Of a DNA stretch of 64,000 bases, positions 42,492 to 50,538 are shown piece after piece. Numbering within the stretch: the stretch's first letter is position 1; every line of letters begins with the position of its first letter. This stretch comes from an uncultured Actinomyces sp. Lineage in GTDB: Bacteria > Actinomycetota > Actinomycetes > Actinomycetales > Actinomycetaceae. The stretch lies in contig URAS01000003.1 of the NCBI GenBank assembly GCA_900545825.1, positions 124,001 through 188,000 on the forward strand. The letters are read 5' to 3'. The notes beneath the pieces are model-generated. The model did not search any database, was not told the DNA's origin, and saw nothing but the letters and a program-made list of their open reading frames with translations. The position numbers and the translations under genes were made by a program.

Positions 42492-42947
42492 TTAGGCCGA
42501 TTTCCCCTCGGCGCGCAGCTGGTCGATCGCCTCTTGGAAGTCGTCGAGGTCTTGGAAACACGAATACACCGAGGCGAACCGCAGATAGGCGACGACGTCT
42601 AGCGCCTTGAGGGGTTCGAGAATCGCCCGCCCAATCGCCTGGGTGTCAATTTGGGATTTCCCGGATTCGCGCAGGGATTCTTCGACCTTTTGCGCGAGCA
42701 CCTGTAGCTGATCGTCAGTGACCGGGCGGCCCTGGCAAGCCTTGCGGACGCCGGCGGCCACCTTCTGGCGCGAAAAGGGCTCGATGACGCCGGAGCGCTT
42801 GCGGACGGTGAGCATCGCCGTCTCGATCGTCGTAAAACGCTTATGGCACTGGAGGCACTCGCGGCGCCTCCGAATAGCATTGCCCTCTTCCGCGGCGCGC
42901 GAATCGATGACGCGCGAATCGCGATATTGGCAAAACGGGCAGTGCAC
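42492..42947 (-). CDS. nrdR: Ribonucleotide reductase repressor NrdR
   Basis: A 151-residue regulator that binds ATP/dATP and represses ribonucleotide reductase genes. The zinc ribbon has HCPFCQYRDSRVIDSR and ECLQCHKRFTTIE (four Cys), and the ATP cone follows from residue 48 (VRKRSGVIEPFSRQKV). GTG at 42947 with AAGGAG is chosen; the longer upstream frame is not conserved. It lies convergent to serA with a 4-base gap and downstream of the LysM gene, the same order as nrdR-LysM-lexA in mycobacteria. Confidence 0.96.
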   Translation of the reverse strand: MHCPFCQYRDSRVIDSRAAEEGNAIRRRRECLQCHKRFTTIETAMLTVRKRSGVIEPFSRQKVAAGVRKACQGRPVTDDQLQVLAQKVEESLRESGKSQIDTQAIGRAILEPLKALDVVAYLRFASVYSCFQDLDDFQEAIDQLRAEGKSA

Positions 42948-42961
42948 GCGGGCTCCTTCTT

Positions 42962-42976
42962 CACATTGGCAATGTG
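42962..42976. promoter_or_regulatory. Palindrome before nrdR
   Basis: CACATTG and CAATGTG flank one base, 14 bases before the nrdR start codon. It could be an autoregulatory site; it is not a clear match to the known NrdR box. Confidence 0.38.
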
Positions 42977-43008
42977 TTAATAGGGTATGGACCCGCGCCT
43001 CGCTGCGC

Positions 43009-43036
43009 AACACGTGTGACGCCTGTGACACGTGTT
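43009..43036. promoter_or_regulatory. Inverted repeat of two CACGTG cores
   Basis: AACACGTGT and ACACGTGTT, each containing the palindrome ACACGTGT, are separated by 10 bases. The pair spans the end of the LysM gene and the nrdR upstream region. No U tract follows on either strand, so an operator is more likely than a terminator. Confidence 0.4.
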
Positions 43037-43500
43037 TATCGTGGCAGCTTGAGGGTCTGCCCCACCGCCAGTTCCGACGTGCCGAGGTGGTTGAGCTGGC
43101 GAATGGCCTCGACCGCGTCGGCGCGAGAGTCGAACGACTGGGTTGTGCCCGCGATATCCCACAGCGTGTCGCCCGCCTGCACGGTGTAGGTCGACGCGAC
43201 GGCAGGCATATCCGGGGACAAGGCAACACCACCCGCATACCCACCCCCGAGACAGGCAAGGAGGAACGCCACCACCGCCGCCCCACGCACAAGCGGAACC
43301 ACCCGTCCCCGCCGCTGCTCGGCCTGCTGCGCCGCCGCCTCGCTCTGCAGCCGGGACTCCTCGCGCATCTTGCGGGCGAGGATCGCCTCGCGCGGGCCGA
43401 ACACCGTCTGTTGGGGAGCCTGGGCGAGGCCACCCTCAATAACGGTGAGCTGAGGGCGCCGGGGCTGTCGGGTCTGGGGAAGGACCTGAAGAGTTGCCAT
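43036..43500 (-). CDS. SOS-induced LysM membrane protein (ChiZ/YneA-like division inhibitor)
   Basis: A 154-residue bitopic protein: cytoplasmic N-terminus to about 68, a membrane helix at 71-93 (GAAVVAFLLACLGGGYAGGV), then an extracytoplasmic LysM domain at 104-153 (YTVQAGDTLWDIAGT and LNHLGTSELAVGQTLKLPR). It is divergent from lexA and preceded by two consensus SOS boxes. The same gene order surrounds mycobacterial Rv2719c/ChiZ, and SOS-induced LysM proteins such as YneA stop division during DNA damage. That function is inferred from architecture and context. AAAGGGA precedes the ATG. Confidence 0.88.
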   Translation of the reverse strand: MATLQVLPQTRQPRRPQLTVIEGGLAQAPQQTVFGPREAILARKMREESRLQSEAAAQQAEQRRGRVVPLVRGAAVVAFLLACLGGGYAGGVALSPDMPAVASTYTVQAGDTLWDIAGTTQSFDSRADAVEAIRQLNHLGTSELAVGQTLKLPR

Positions 43501-43516
43501 GAGTGTCCCTTTCTAT

Positions 43517-43530
43517 CGAACAGGCGTTCG
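43517..43530. promoter_or_regulatory. SOS box 1 (LexA site)
   Basis: CGAACAGGCGTTCG matches the Gram-positive LexA consensus CGAAC-N4-GTTCG exactly. It lies 17 bases upstream of the LysM gene start. Confidence 0.88.
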
Positions 43531-43531
43531 C

Positions 43532-43545
43532 CGAACACCTGTTCG
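43532..43545. promoter_or_regulatory. SOS box 2 (LexA site)
   Basis: CGAACACCTGTTCG is a second exact consensus site, one base after the first. Tandem sites suggest cooperative or tight repression of the LysM gene. Confidence 0.88.
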
Positions 43546-43595
43546 ATACCCTAGTCGGTTCCCCGACCATTTTCAAGGGTTACCCCGAAGAGAAT

Positions 43596-43612
43596 CGAAC
43601 AAGTGTTTGCAC
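43596..43612 (+). promoter_or_regulatory. SOS box 3 overlapping the lexA -35 region
   Basis: CGAACAAGTGTTTG (43596-43609) differs from the consensus at one base. TTGCAC (43607-43612) and TAGGCT (43630-43635) form a plausible lexA promoter with a 17-base spacer, so LexA would occlude its own promoter. The mismatch suggests weaker autorepression. Confidence 0.68.
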
Positions 43613-43675
43613 CGCGCGCCTAAGTTTCCTAGGCTGGTATCACCATCCCACCCACCACTGACACTTAAGGGATTC

Positions 43676-44359
43676 GTGGTCACCATGGCGCAGATGACAC
43701 CGGCCGAGCTCAAGGCCTCCAGGCCGCAGACCTACGCGGTTTATCGGGCGCTCGAACGCGCCATCGCCCGCGACGGCTTCGCGCCCTCACTGCGCGAGCT
43801 GGGGAAAGAAGTCGAGCTCAGCTCGGTCGCCACGGTCAAATACCACATGGACGCCCTCGAGGACCTGGGGTTCATCCGGCGTCACGGTCGGGCGTCGCGC
43901 GCGGTCGAGATCGTCGCCGAGCAGCCGCCGGCCACGCCCCAGGTCGTGACGATTCCGATCCCCGGGGTCCACGCGGACGGCCAGGCGGCGGTCGACGTCC
44001 CGCTCATCGGGCGGATCGCCGCAGGCGCCCCCATCCTCGCCGACCAGCAGGTCGACGACGTCGTCACGCTGCCGCGCCAGCTGACCGGCACGGGCACGCT
44101 CTTCATGCTCTCGGTCCACGGCGAGTCGATGATCGATGCGGCGATCTGCGACGGCGACTGGGTCGTCATTCGCAGCCAGCCCACGGCGGAATTCGGCGAA
44201 ATCGTCGCCGCCATGATCGACGGCGAGGCGACGATCAAGGTCCTCGCCAAGCGCGACGGCCATATCTGGCTCGACCCGCGCAACAGCTCGTTCGCCCCGA
44301 TCCCGGGCGACGACGCCGTCATCCTCGGCCGGGTCGTCACCGTCTTGCGGGCCCTATAA
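43676..44359 (+). CDS. lexA: SOS repressor LexA
   Basis: A 227-residue self-cleaving repressor. The winged-helix DNA-binding part is residues 10-75 (FAPSLRELGKEVELSSVATVKYHMDAL, given in part). The Ala-Gly cleavage site is in IGRIAAGAPI near 115. The catalytic Ser is in SVHGESMIDA near 150 and the Lys in GEATIKVLAK near 187. GTG at 43676 is chosen because TAAGG is 5 bases upstream; the ATG at 43685 is too far from it. RecA filaments would trigger cleavage and induce the genes carrying SOS boxes. Confidence 0.96.
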   Translation: MVTMAQMTPAELKASRPQTYAVYRALERAIARDGFAPSLRELGKEVELSSVATVKYHMDALEDLGFIRRHGRASRAVEIVAEQPPATPQVVTIPIPGVHADGQAAVDVPLIGRIAAGAPILADQQVDDVVTLPRQLTGTGTLFMLSVHGESMIDAAICDGDWVVIRSQPTAEFGEIVAAMIDGEATIKVLAKRDGHIWLDPRNSSFAPIPGDDAVILGRVVTVLRAL

Positions 44360-44394
44360 AAAGGCTGCCGGCCCAGGGGAACCAGGCCGGCAGC
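44357..44394 (-). terminator. Intrinsic terminator of ldh
   Basis: GCTGCCGGCC pairs perfectly with GGCCGGCAGC across an 11-base loop and is followed on the minus strand by CTTTTTATA. It overlaps the lexA stop codon and may also stop lexA transcripts coming the other way, though there the U tract is lacking. Confidence 0.88.
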
Positions 44395-44418
44395 ACATCA
44401 GAGGGCGATCACTCGGGT

Positions 44419-45408
44419 TTAGTACCCCAGATCGCTGGCCACCTTCCGCAGCGCCAGGGCCGACTGGGTGAGGGCTTCGCGCTCGTCCAGCGTGATCGGC
44501 GGGGTGAGCACCTTGCCAGCGCCCTCGATACCGACGATCGTCGGGGCCGCCATGCAGACGCCCGAGATGCCCGCCCAGCCTTCCAGCAGAGTCGAGATCG
44601 TGAGGACACGTTCCTCGTCGCGCAGGGCGGCGTTGATGATGTTCGACGCGGCCAGGCCGATCGCGTAGTTCGTCGACCCCTTGCCTTCGATGATGTGGTA
44701 GGCCGAGCGAACGACCTGGTGGGCGATGTCCTTGCGGACGGCGTCGTCGAACGGCTTGCCGTCAATGGTGGCGCCCCAGTTCGCGACCGGGACGTTCCCG
44801 ATCTCGCCGCACGACCACAGGGCGACCTCGGAATCGCCGTGTTCGCCGGCGATGTAGGCGTGAATGTTGCGGACGGCCACCCCCGTCTTCTCAGAGACCA
44901 GGTAGCGCAGGCGCGACGTATCGAGGACCGTGCCCGAACCGAAGATCTGATTGCGGGGCAGGCCCGAAATCTTCAGGGCAATGTAGGTGGCGACGTCGAC
45001 CGGGTTCGTCACCATGAGGTAGAGGGCGTCCGGGGCCACGTTCAGCAGGTCCGGCATCATCTTTTCGAGCATCTTGGCCGTCCCGCCGGCCAACTCGAGG
45101 CGCGACTGACCCGGCTTCTGCTTCGGCCCGGCGGTGATGACGATCATGTCGGAACCACGCATCGACTCGACGTCGTCCGAGCCGATGATCGATCCGACCG
45201 GCGTGAACTGAATGCCGTGGGCGATGTCGAGGGCCTCGGCCTCCACCTTTTCTTTCGCGATGTCGTAGAGGACGACGTCACGAGCAACGCCCTTGATCAC
45301 GCAGGCGTAGGCGAGCGCGGTGCCGACGGCGCCGGCTCCGACGATCGAGATCTTCGTGGGGCGCATCCGGTGAGTGGGGTACAGGGTGTCGACCTGTTCG
45401 ATAGGCAT
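44419..45408 (-). CDS. ldh: L-lactate dehydrogenase
   Basis: A 329-residue NAD-dependent enzyme that reduces pyruvate to L-lactate. It has the NAD loop ISIVGAGAVGTALAYA near 20, the active-site loop TAGPKQKPGQSRLEL near 92 with Arg, TNPVDVATYIA near 134, and the catalytic His in AGEHGDSEV near 190. GQSR is of the LDH type; a malate dehydrogenase would carry Arg in place of the first Gln. It has its own promoter and a strong terminator. AAGGAG precedes the ATG. Confidence 0.93.
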   Translation of the reverse strand: MPIEQVDTLYPTHRMRPTKISIVGAGAVGTALAYACVIKGVARDVVLYDIAKEKVEAEALDIAHGIQFTPVGSIIGSDDVESMRGSDMIVITAGPKQKPGQSRLELAGGTAKMLEKMMPDLLNVAPDALYLMVTNPVDVATYIALKISGLPRNQIFGSGTVLDTSRLRYLVSEKTGVAVRNIHAYIAGEHGDSEVALWSCGEIGNVPVANWGATIDGKPFDDAVRKDIAHQVVRSAYHIIEGKGSTNYAIGLAASNIINAALRDEERVLTISTLLEGWAGISGVCMAAPTIVGIEGAGKVLTPPITLDEREALTQSALALRKVASDLGY

Positions 45409-45442
45409 GTGAGCTCCTTATCGGTGCATGTGGACTCTTCCC

Positions 45443-45448
45443 ATTCTA
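45443..45448 (-). promoter_or_regulatory. -10 element of ldh
   Basis: TAGAAT on the minus strand matches the -10 consensus at five of six positions, 34 bases before the ldh start. The -35 region is weak. Confidence 0.45.
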
Positions 45449-45482
45449 TGGGCAGAGGATGGCGGCCCGACAGAGAGAAGAT

Positions 45483-47417
45483 TCATAGCGCGGCGCCCAG
45501 CCGCGCTAGGGCGGCGTGCGCTACCGCGGCGTCCTGGGTCATCCACAGGGGCGGGAGCGAGCGGCGCAGATACCCGCCGTACCGGGCGGTTGCCATGCGC
45601 GAATCGAGGATGGCCACCATCCCCCGGTCGGAGTCGGAGCGGATGAGGCGGCCGGCGCCCTGGGCCAGCAGGAGGGCGGCGTGGGTCAGCGAGACGTCCC
45701 TGAACCCCGATCCCCCGCGCTGCTCGGCGACGCGGGAGCGGGCGACACCCATGGGGTCGTCGGGGCGCGGGAACGGGATCCGGTCGATGACGACGAGGCG
45801 GCAGGTCTCGCCCGGCACGTCGACGCCCTGCCACAGCGACAGCGTGCCCAGCAGGCAGGCGTCCCGGTCGGCGGCGAAACGGTTGACGAGGGCGGTGATG
45901 TGGTCGTCCCCCTGGACAAAGACGTCGTAGTCGACGTCCTCGAGGGCCTCGGCCGCCTGGGCCAACGCCCGGCGCGACGAAAACAGACCGAGGACGCCGC
46001 CGCGGCTAGCCTCGGTGAGGGCGAGAAGCTCCTCCTGCGCCTCGTCCGACAGGCCCGACTGGCGTGGCCGGTCGAGGTGGGCCGCGACGTAGAGGATGCC
46101 CTGGTGGGGATAGTCGAAGGGCGAGCCGACGTCGATCCCCTCGTAGGGGGTCCCGGACATCGGCAGGCCGACCTCGGCGGCGAGGGCGGAGAACTGCCCG
46201 CCGAGCGTCAGCGTCGCCGACGTGAAGATCACCGTGTGGTCCTCCAGCAGGGTGTGGGCCAGCGTCGGCGCGACGTCGATCGGCGCGCAGGTGAGGTGGG
46301 CTTTCTTGTGTTCGTCGACGCTGATCCACACGGCCTCGCTGCCCTCGCGGGCGCTGAGGATCGTGTCGATGCTGTCGGCTACTTCGGCCAGCAGGGTCCG
46401 GCTCACCCGGTCGTTGTTCGTCTGGTCTTTGCCCGTGGGGATCTCGTCGATGAGCTGGCGGGCCTCCTCGGCGATGCCGAGCAGGCAGGCCTGGATCGCC
46501 TGCGGGAGGACGTCAAGCAGCCCCTCGCCGGCCTCGTTGAGCGCCGTCGTCAGCGGGACCACCTGCTCGCGCAGCGCGGTCGAGCTCACGCTGCCCAGGC
46601 GCTGGAGTTTCTTCACCACGCCGTCGAGCGACGAGCCGGACAGCCGGATCGTCGCCGTCTGGCGAATCCGGGCGATCAGCTCGTGGGCCTCGTCGATGAC
46701 CGCCACCGAGTAGGAGCCGAGCAGGCCGTTGCCGCTCATCGCGTCGGCCCCCAGGAGGGCGTGGTTGGTGACGACGACGTCGGCCGCGAGCGCCCGGCGG
46801 CGTGCGGCGCGGGGGTGGCAGCGGTCGGCGAACGGACAGTGGTCGCCGGGGCATTCGCGCGGCGAGATCGACGCGAGCGACCACGCGCGGTCGGTGACGG
46901 GGAAAGTGAGGTCGTCGCGGTCGCCCGTCGGCGAGTCCTCTGCCCATTCGCGCAGGGCGATGATTTCCTCGCCGAGCTCGGACGTCGGCTCCTTCGCGTA
47001 GACGACGTCGAACAGGCTGTCGTCGGCGTCGTCCCCGGCGTCGAGGCGCGCCAGGCAGGCGTAGTTGGCCCAGCCTTTGAGCGTGGCGACGACCGGGCGC
47101 CGCTGCTTCGCGGCCTTGAGCGCCTGCTGGATGACGGGGATGTCTTTCGTCACCAGCTGGCGCTGCAGCGCCTTGGTCGCCGTCGAGATGATGACGCGGT
47201 GGTCGGCGTCGGCGATGGGGAGGACGGGGGCGAGATAGCCCAGCGACTTTCCCGTGCCGGTGCCGGCCTGGACCATGAGGTGATGGCCGTCCTCGATGGC
47301 GTCGGCGATCGCGCCGCACATCGTATCTTGGCCCTCGCGGCGTCCCCAGCCGGCGCTGTCGCGGCAGGCCGCAAGCAGGGCGAGGGCGGCCTCGCGGGGC
47401 GTGGGGTCGTCACTCAT
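45483..47417 (-). CDS. dinG: DinG/XPD-type iron-sulfur helicase
   Basis: A 644-residue superfamily 2 5'-3' DNA helicase for repair of unusual DNA structures. Walker A AGTGTGKSLG is at 51-60 and the DEAH box at 242-245. Four cysteines at 121, 189, 194 and 200 (ACLARL and ECPGDHCPFADRC) would hold the 4Fe-4S cluster. C-terminal helicase motifs include TSATLTLGG near 395 and GAGRLIRSDSDRG near 590. ATG at 47417 overlaps the end of hflX by 8 bases; no SOS box is visible. Confidence 0.93.
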   Translation of the reverse strand: MSDDPTPREAALALLAACRDSAGWGRREGQDTMCGAIADAIEDGHHLMVQAGTGTGKSLGYLAPVLPIADADHRVIISTATKALQRQLVTKDIPVIQQALKAAKQRRPVVATLKGWANYACLARLDAGDDADDSLFDVVYAKEPTSELGEEIIALREWAEDSPTGDRDDLTFPVTDRAWSLASISPRECPGDHCPFADRCHPRAARRRALAADVVVTNHALLGADAMSGNGLLGSYSVAVIDEAHELIARIRQTATIRLSGSSLDGVVKKLQRLGSVSSTALREQVVPLTTALNEAGEGLLDVLPQAIQACLLGIAEEARQLIDEIPTGKDQTNNDRVSRTLLAEVADSIDTILSAREGSEAVWISVDEHKKAHLTCAPIDVAPTLAHTLLEDHTVIFTSATLTLGGQFSALAAEVGLPMSGTPYEGIDVGSPFDYPHQGILYVAAHLDRPRQSGLSDEAQEELLALTEASRGGVLGLFSSRRALAQAAEALEDVDYDVFVQGDDHITALVNRFAADRDACLLGTLSLWQGVDVPGETCRLVVIDRIPFPRPDDPMGVARSRVAEQRGGSGFRDVSLTHAALLLAQGAGRLIRSDSDRGMVAILDSRMATARYGGYLRRSLPPLWMTQDAAVAHAALARLGAAL

Positions 47418-48960
47418 CGTCGTCGCCCGTCGCCTGAGACGCCGCGCCGCTACCTTGAGACGCCGCGTCGCTGGCCTGGACGGCCGCCTCTTTGAGGGCG
47501 ACGGCGAGGTCGCCGCGGGCGCGCCCGATGATGTGGACCCCGGCCTCGGTGTAGTCCTCGACGTCGATCTCGCCCTCCTCGTGCAGCCGGGAGACGAGGT
47601 CAAGATGGCTGAACGGCACGACGATGTCGAGGGCGACGTTTGGGTGCGGCAGGGTATCGGCAATCATCTGGCGCAGCTCGTCGATCCCTTGCCCGGTGCG
47701 TGCCGAGCAGACGACGACGCGGTCGAAACGCGCGCGCAGCGACGCCAGCCGGGCGGGGCTCGCCAGGTCGGCCTTGTTGAGGACGATGATCTGGGGAATA
47801 TCGAGGGCGCCGGGAATGTCGGCGAGCACCTCGTTGACGGCGCGGACCTGCCCCACGGGGTCGGGGTGGGCGGCGTCGACGACATGGACGATGACGTCGG
47901 CCTCGCCGATTTCCTCAAGCGTCGAGCGGAAGGCCTCGACGAGCTCGTGCGGGAGCCGCGACACGAATCCGACGGTGTCGGTCAGCGTGTAGTCGCGTCC
48001 GTCGGGGGTGCAGGCGCGCCGCACGGTCGGGTCGAGGGTGGCGAACAGGGCGTTGTGGACGAGGACGTCCTCTCCCGTCAGCCGGTTGAGCAGCGACGAC
48101 TTCCCGGCGTTCGTGTAGCCGGCGATCGCGACCGCCGGGATCTTGCGCGTGCGCCGCATCTGGCGGTTGGTCACGCGGTGCTGCTTCATGTGAGCGAGCT
48201 CGCGCCGCAGCTTGGCGATCCGCTGGTTGATGCGGCGGCGGTCGAGCTCGATCTTCGTCTCGCCGGGGCCGCGCGAGCCGATCCCCGCGCCGCCGGCGAC
48301 ACGGCCGCCGGCCTGCCGCGACATCGAGTCGCCCCAACCACGCAGGCGGGGCAGCAGGTAGGTGAGCTGGGCGAGTTCGACCTGGGCTTTGCCTTCGCGC
48401 GAGCGCGCGTGCTGGGCGAAAATGTCGAGGATCAGCGCCGTCCGGTCGACGACCTTGACTTTGACGACGTCCTCGAGGCCGCGCCGCTGCGACGGCTGGA
48501 GTTCGCCGTCGACGATCACCGTGTCGGCGCCCTCCTCGGCGACCATGGCGGCGAGCTCGCGCGCCTTGCCGGATCCGATGTAGGTGGCCGGGTCGGGGGT
48601 GCGTCGCCGCTGGACGACGCCGCCCAGGACCTCGGATCCCGCGGTTTCCGCGAGCGCCGCGAGCTCACGCAGCGAGAGCTCGGCCTCTTCCAGCGACCCG
48701 GTGGTCGCCAACCCGACGAGCATGACCCGTTCGAGGCGGACCTGGCGGTATTCGACCTCCGAGATGTCCTCGACGTCCGAGTGCAGCCCGGCGACGCGGG
48801 TGAGGGAGGCGCGTTCCTCCCATTCCAGCGCGCCCGCGTCCTCGACCCCGTGGTCGCCGGAAGCCTGGAGGGCCGTCCCCTCGCGCGAGAGGATGCGGTC
48901 GGCGACTTCGCGCGCACGCGAGCGATCGTGGTCGGTGGGGTGGGGCGAATGATGGGGCAC
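47410..48960 (-). CDS. hflX: Ribosome-associated GTPase HflX
   Basis: A 516-residue GTPase that splits stalled or heat-damaged 70S ribosomes. The N-terminal HflX domain has PDPATYIGSGKARELA near 120 and DGELQPSQRRGLED near 148, followed by a helical linker with GPGETKIELDRRRI near 238. The G domain has GYTNAGKSSLLNRL near 280, DTVGFVSRLPHELVEAF near 325 and NKADL near 395. The tail after about 495 is Ala/Ser-rich. GTG at 48960 with AAAGGA is chosen; 147 codons of upstream open frame run through the divergent gene and are rejected. Confidence 0.95.
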   Translation of the reverse strand: MPHHSPHPTDHDRSRAREVADRILSREGTALQASGDHGVEDAGALEWEERASLTRVAGLHSDVEDISEVEYRQVRLERVMLVGLATTGSLEEAELSLRELAALAETAGSEVLGGVVQRRRTPDPATYIGSGKARELAAMVAEEGADTVIVDGELQPSQRRGLEDVVKVKVVDRTALILDIFAQHARSREGKAQVELAQLTYLLPRLRGWGDSMSRQAGGRVAGGAGIGSRGPGETKIELDRRRINQRIAKLRRELAHMKQHRVTNRQMRRTRKIPAVAIAGYTNAGKSSLLNRLTGEDVLVHNALFATLDPTVRRACTPDGRDYTLTDTVGFVSRLPHELVEAFRSTLEEIGEADVIVHVVDAAHPDPVGQVRAVNEVLADIPGALDIPQIIVLNKADLASPARLASLRARFDRVVVCSARTGQGIDELRQMIADTLPHPNVALDIVVPFSHLDLVSRLHEEGEIDVEDYTEAGVHIIGRARGDLAVALKEAAVQASDAASQGSGAASQATGDDDE

Positions 48961-49017
48961 GCGGGTCCTTTCGGCGTTGAAGTGAGGGGCACGAGCGCCA
49001 TCCCGTAGGGTGGAGCC

Positions 49018-49638
49018 GTGACCGAACACTATTTTAGCGATCGCCCCGCCGCGCCAGCGACCTCGCTGACGTCCATCCCGGTGAGGCTTGGGGGACGCGA
49101 CCTCGTCCTTCATGGGGCCGACCAGGTCTTTTCCGGGCGCCGGCTCGACAAGGCGACGGCAATCCTCCTCGACGAGGTTCCTTCTCCGCCGGCCGGGCAC
49201 GTCCTCGACCTTGGCTGCGGGTGGGGGCCGATCGCGATCGACGCGGCCCTGCGCAACCCGGACGCTACGGTGTGGGCGGTCGACGTCAACCACCGCGCCC
49301 TCGACCTTGCCTCGCGCAACGCCACCCGGGCCGGGGCCAGCAACGTCACGGTGCTGCCGGCCGACGAGGCGCTCACGCGCGCCCGCGACGAGGGCGTCCA
49401 ATTCGCAGCCATCTGGTCAAATCCGCCCGTGCGGATCGGCAAGGAGGGGCTGCGCGAGCTCCTCGTCACGTGGTTTGCCCTCCTCGCCCCGGACGCCGAG
49501 GCGACATTCGTCATGGGCAAGCATCTGGGCGCCGACTCGATGGCCGCCTGGCTCACCGACCAAGGCTTCCCCACGCGGAAGGTCGCGTCGAAGAAGGGCT
49601 TCCGGATCCTCGCGGCGCGGTGTGCGTCAGCCGGCTAG
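49018..49638 (+). CDS. RsmC-like class I SAM methyltransferase
   Basis: A 206-residue single-domain methyltransferase of the small-methyltransferase (MTS) type. SAM motif I is VLDLGCGWGPIAIDAA near 62, the acidic residue after strand 2 is in VWAVDVNHRAL near 85, and the catalytic NPPVRIGKEGL motif near 138 indicates guanine N2 methylation of rRNA. Only the catalytic half of RsmC is present. It is divergent from hflX (57 bases) and its last 12 bases overlap the end of miaA. GTG start with GGTGGA. Confidence 0.88.
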   Translation: MTEHYFSDRPAAPATSLTSIPVRLGGRDLVLHGADQVFSGRRLDKATAILLDEVPSPPAGHVLDLGCGWGPIAIDAALRNPDATVWAVDVNHRALDLASRNATRAGASNVTVLPADEALTRARDEGVQFAAIWSNPPVRIGKEGLRELLVTWFALLAPDAEATFVMGKHLGADSMAAWLTDQGFPTRKVASKKGFRILAARCASAG

Positions 49639-50538
49639 CTCGGCGACGAGGGCACGCGCGGCCGCCGGGTCGTCCCCGTCGATCCAGCGGATCCTTGGGT
49701 CGCGCTTGAACCACTTGATCTGCCGCTTCGCCAGGCGCCACGTCTGCAACGCGATGTCGTCGATCGCCTCGTCGCGGGTCAGATCTCCGTCGAGGTAAGC
49801 GATGACCTGGGGATATCCCGTGGCCCGCGACGCCGTGGGCGCCTCGCGCAGGCCCTGCGCCAGCAGTTCACGCACCTCGTCGGGGAAACCCTCGTCCATC
49901 ATGAGTCGTGCCCTGCGCTCGATCCGTTCCTGCAGCACGGCACTGGGCCACCGCACCCCCACGGCGAGGGCGTCGATGGCGTAGGTGTAGGTCGGCAGGG
50001 TCGCGGAAAAGGGCCGCCCCGTCAGCTCGCAGACCTCGATCGCGCGGACGACGCGCCGCTCGTTCGCCGCGGGGATCCGCGCCGCGGAATCGGGGTCGAG
50101 CGCCGCCAGCCGCGCGTGCAGCGCCTCGGCGCCGTGCTCGGCGCCCCACGCCTCGATACCGGCGCGCAGCTCGGGGTCGGTGCCGGGGAAACTCAGGTCG
50201 TCGAGGAGGGCCCTCACGTACAGCCCGGAGCCGCCACAGACGATCGGCCGCCTCCCGCGGCCGCGGATCGCCGCGACGTCGCCGCGTGCGTGCCGCTGGT
50301 ACGCGGCCACCGACGCCGGCTCCGCGATGTCGAGGACGTCGAGCTGGTGGTGGGCAATTCCCCGCCGCTCGGCAACGGGCAGCTTCGCCGTCCCGATGTC
50401 CATCCCGCGGTAGAGCTGGAACGCGTCGGCCGAGATGATCTCGGCGGCGTCGTTCCCCAGGGCCTCGGCAATGTCGAGGGCGAGGTCGCTCTTGCCGCTG
50501 GCCGTCGGCCCGACGACCGCGATGACCGGCTCGGTCAT
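49627..50538 (-). CDS. miaA: tRNA dimethylallyltransferase
   Basis: A 303-residue enzyme that adds a dimethylallyl group to N6 of A37 in tRNAs reading UNN codons. It has the P-loop VVGPTASGKSDLALDIA at 9-25, ISADAFQLYRGMDIGTAKLP near 36, the DDSFPGT-equivalent loop near 112, ANERRVVRAIEVCELTG near 158 and TWRLAKRQIKWFKRD near 262. It overlaps miaB by ATGA, which supplies the next modification step on the same base. Confidence 0.96.
   Translation of the reverse strand: MTEPVIAVVGPTASGKSDLALDIAEALGNDAAEIISADAFQLYRGMDIGTAKLPVAERRGIAHHQLDVLDIAEPASVAAYQRHARGDVAAIRGRGRRPIVCGGSGLYVRALLDDLSFPGTDPELRAGIEAWGAEHGAEALHARLAALDPDSAARIPAANERRVVRAIEVCELTGRPFSATLPTYTYAIDALAVGVRWPSAVLQERIERRARLMMDEGFPDEVRELLAQGLREAPTASRATGYPQVIAYLDGDLTRDEAIDDIALQTWRLAKRQIKWFKRDPRIRWIDGDDPAAARALVAELAG

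Noticed and set aside
48961..49401. N-terminal extension of hflX by 147 codons
   Set aside because: The extension is antisense to the methyltransferase gene, and GTG at 48960 has a good ribosome binding site and normal HflX length.
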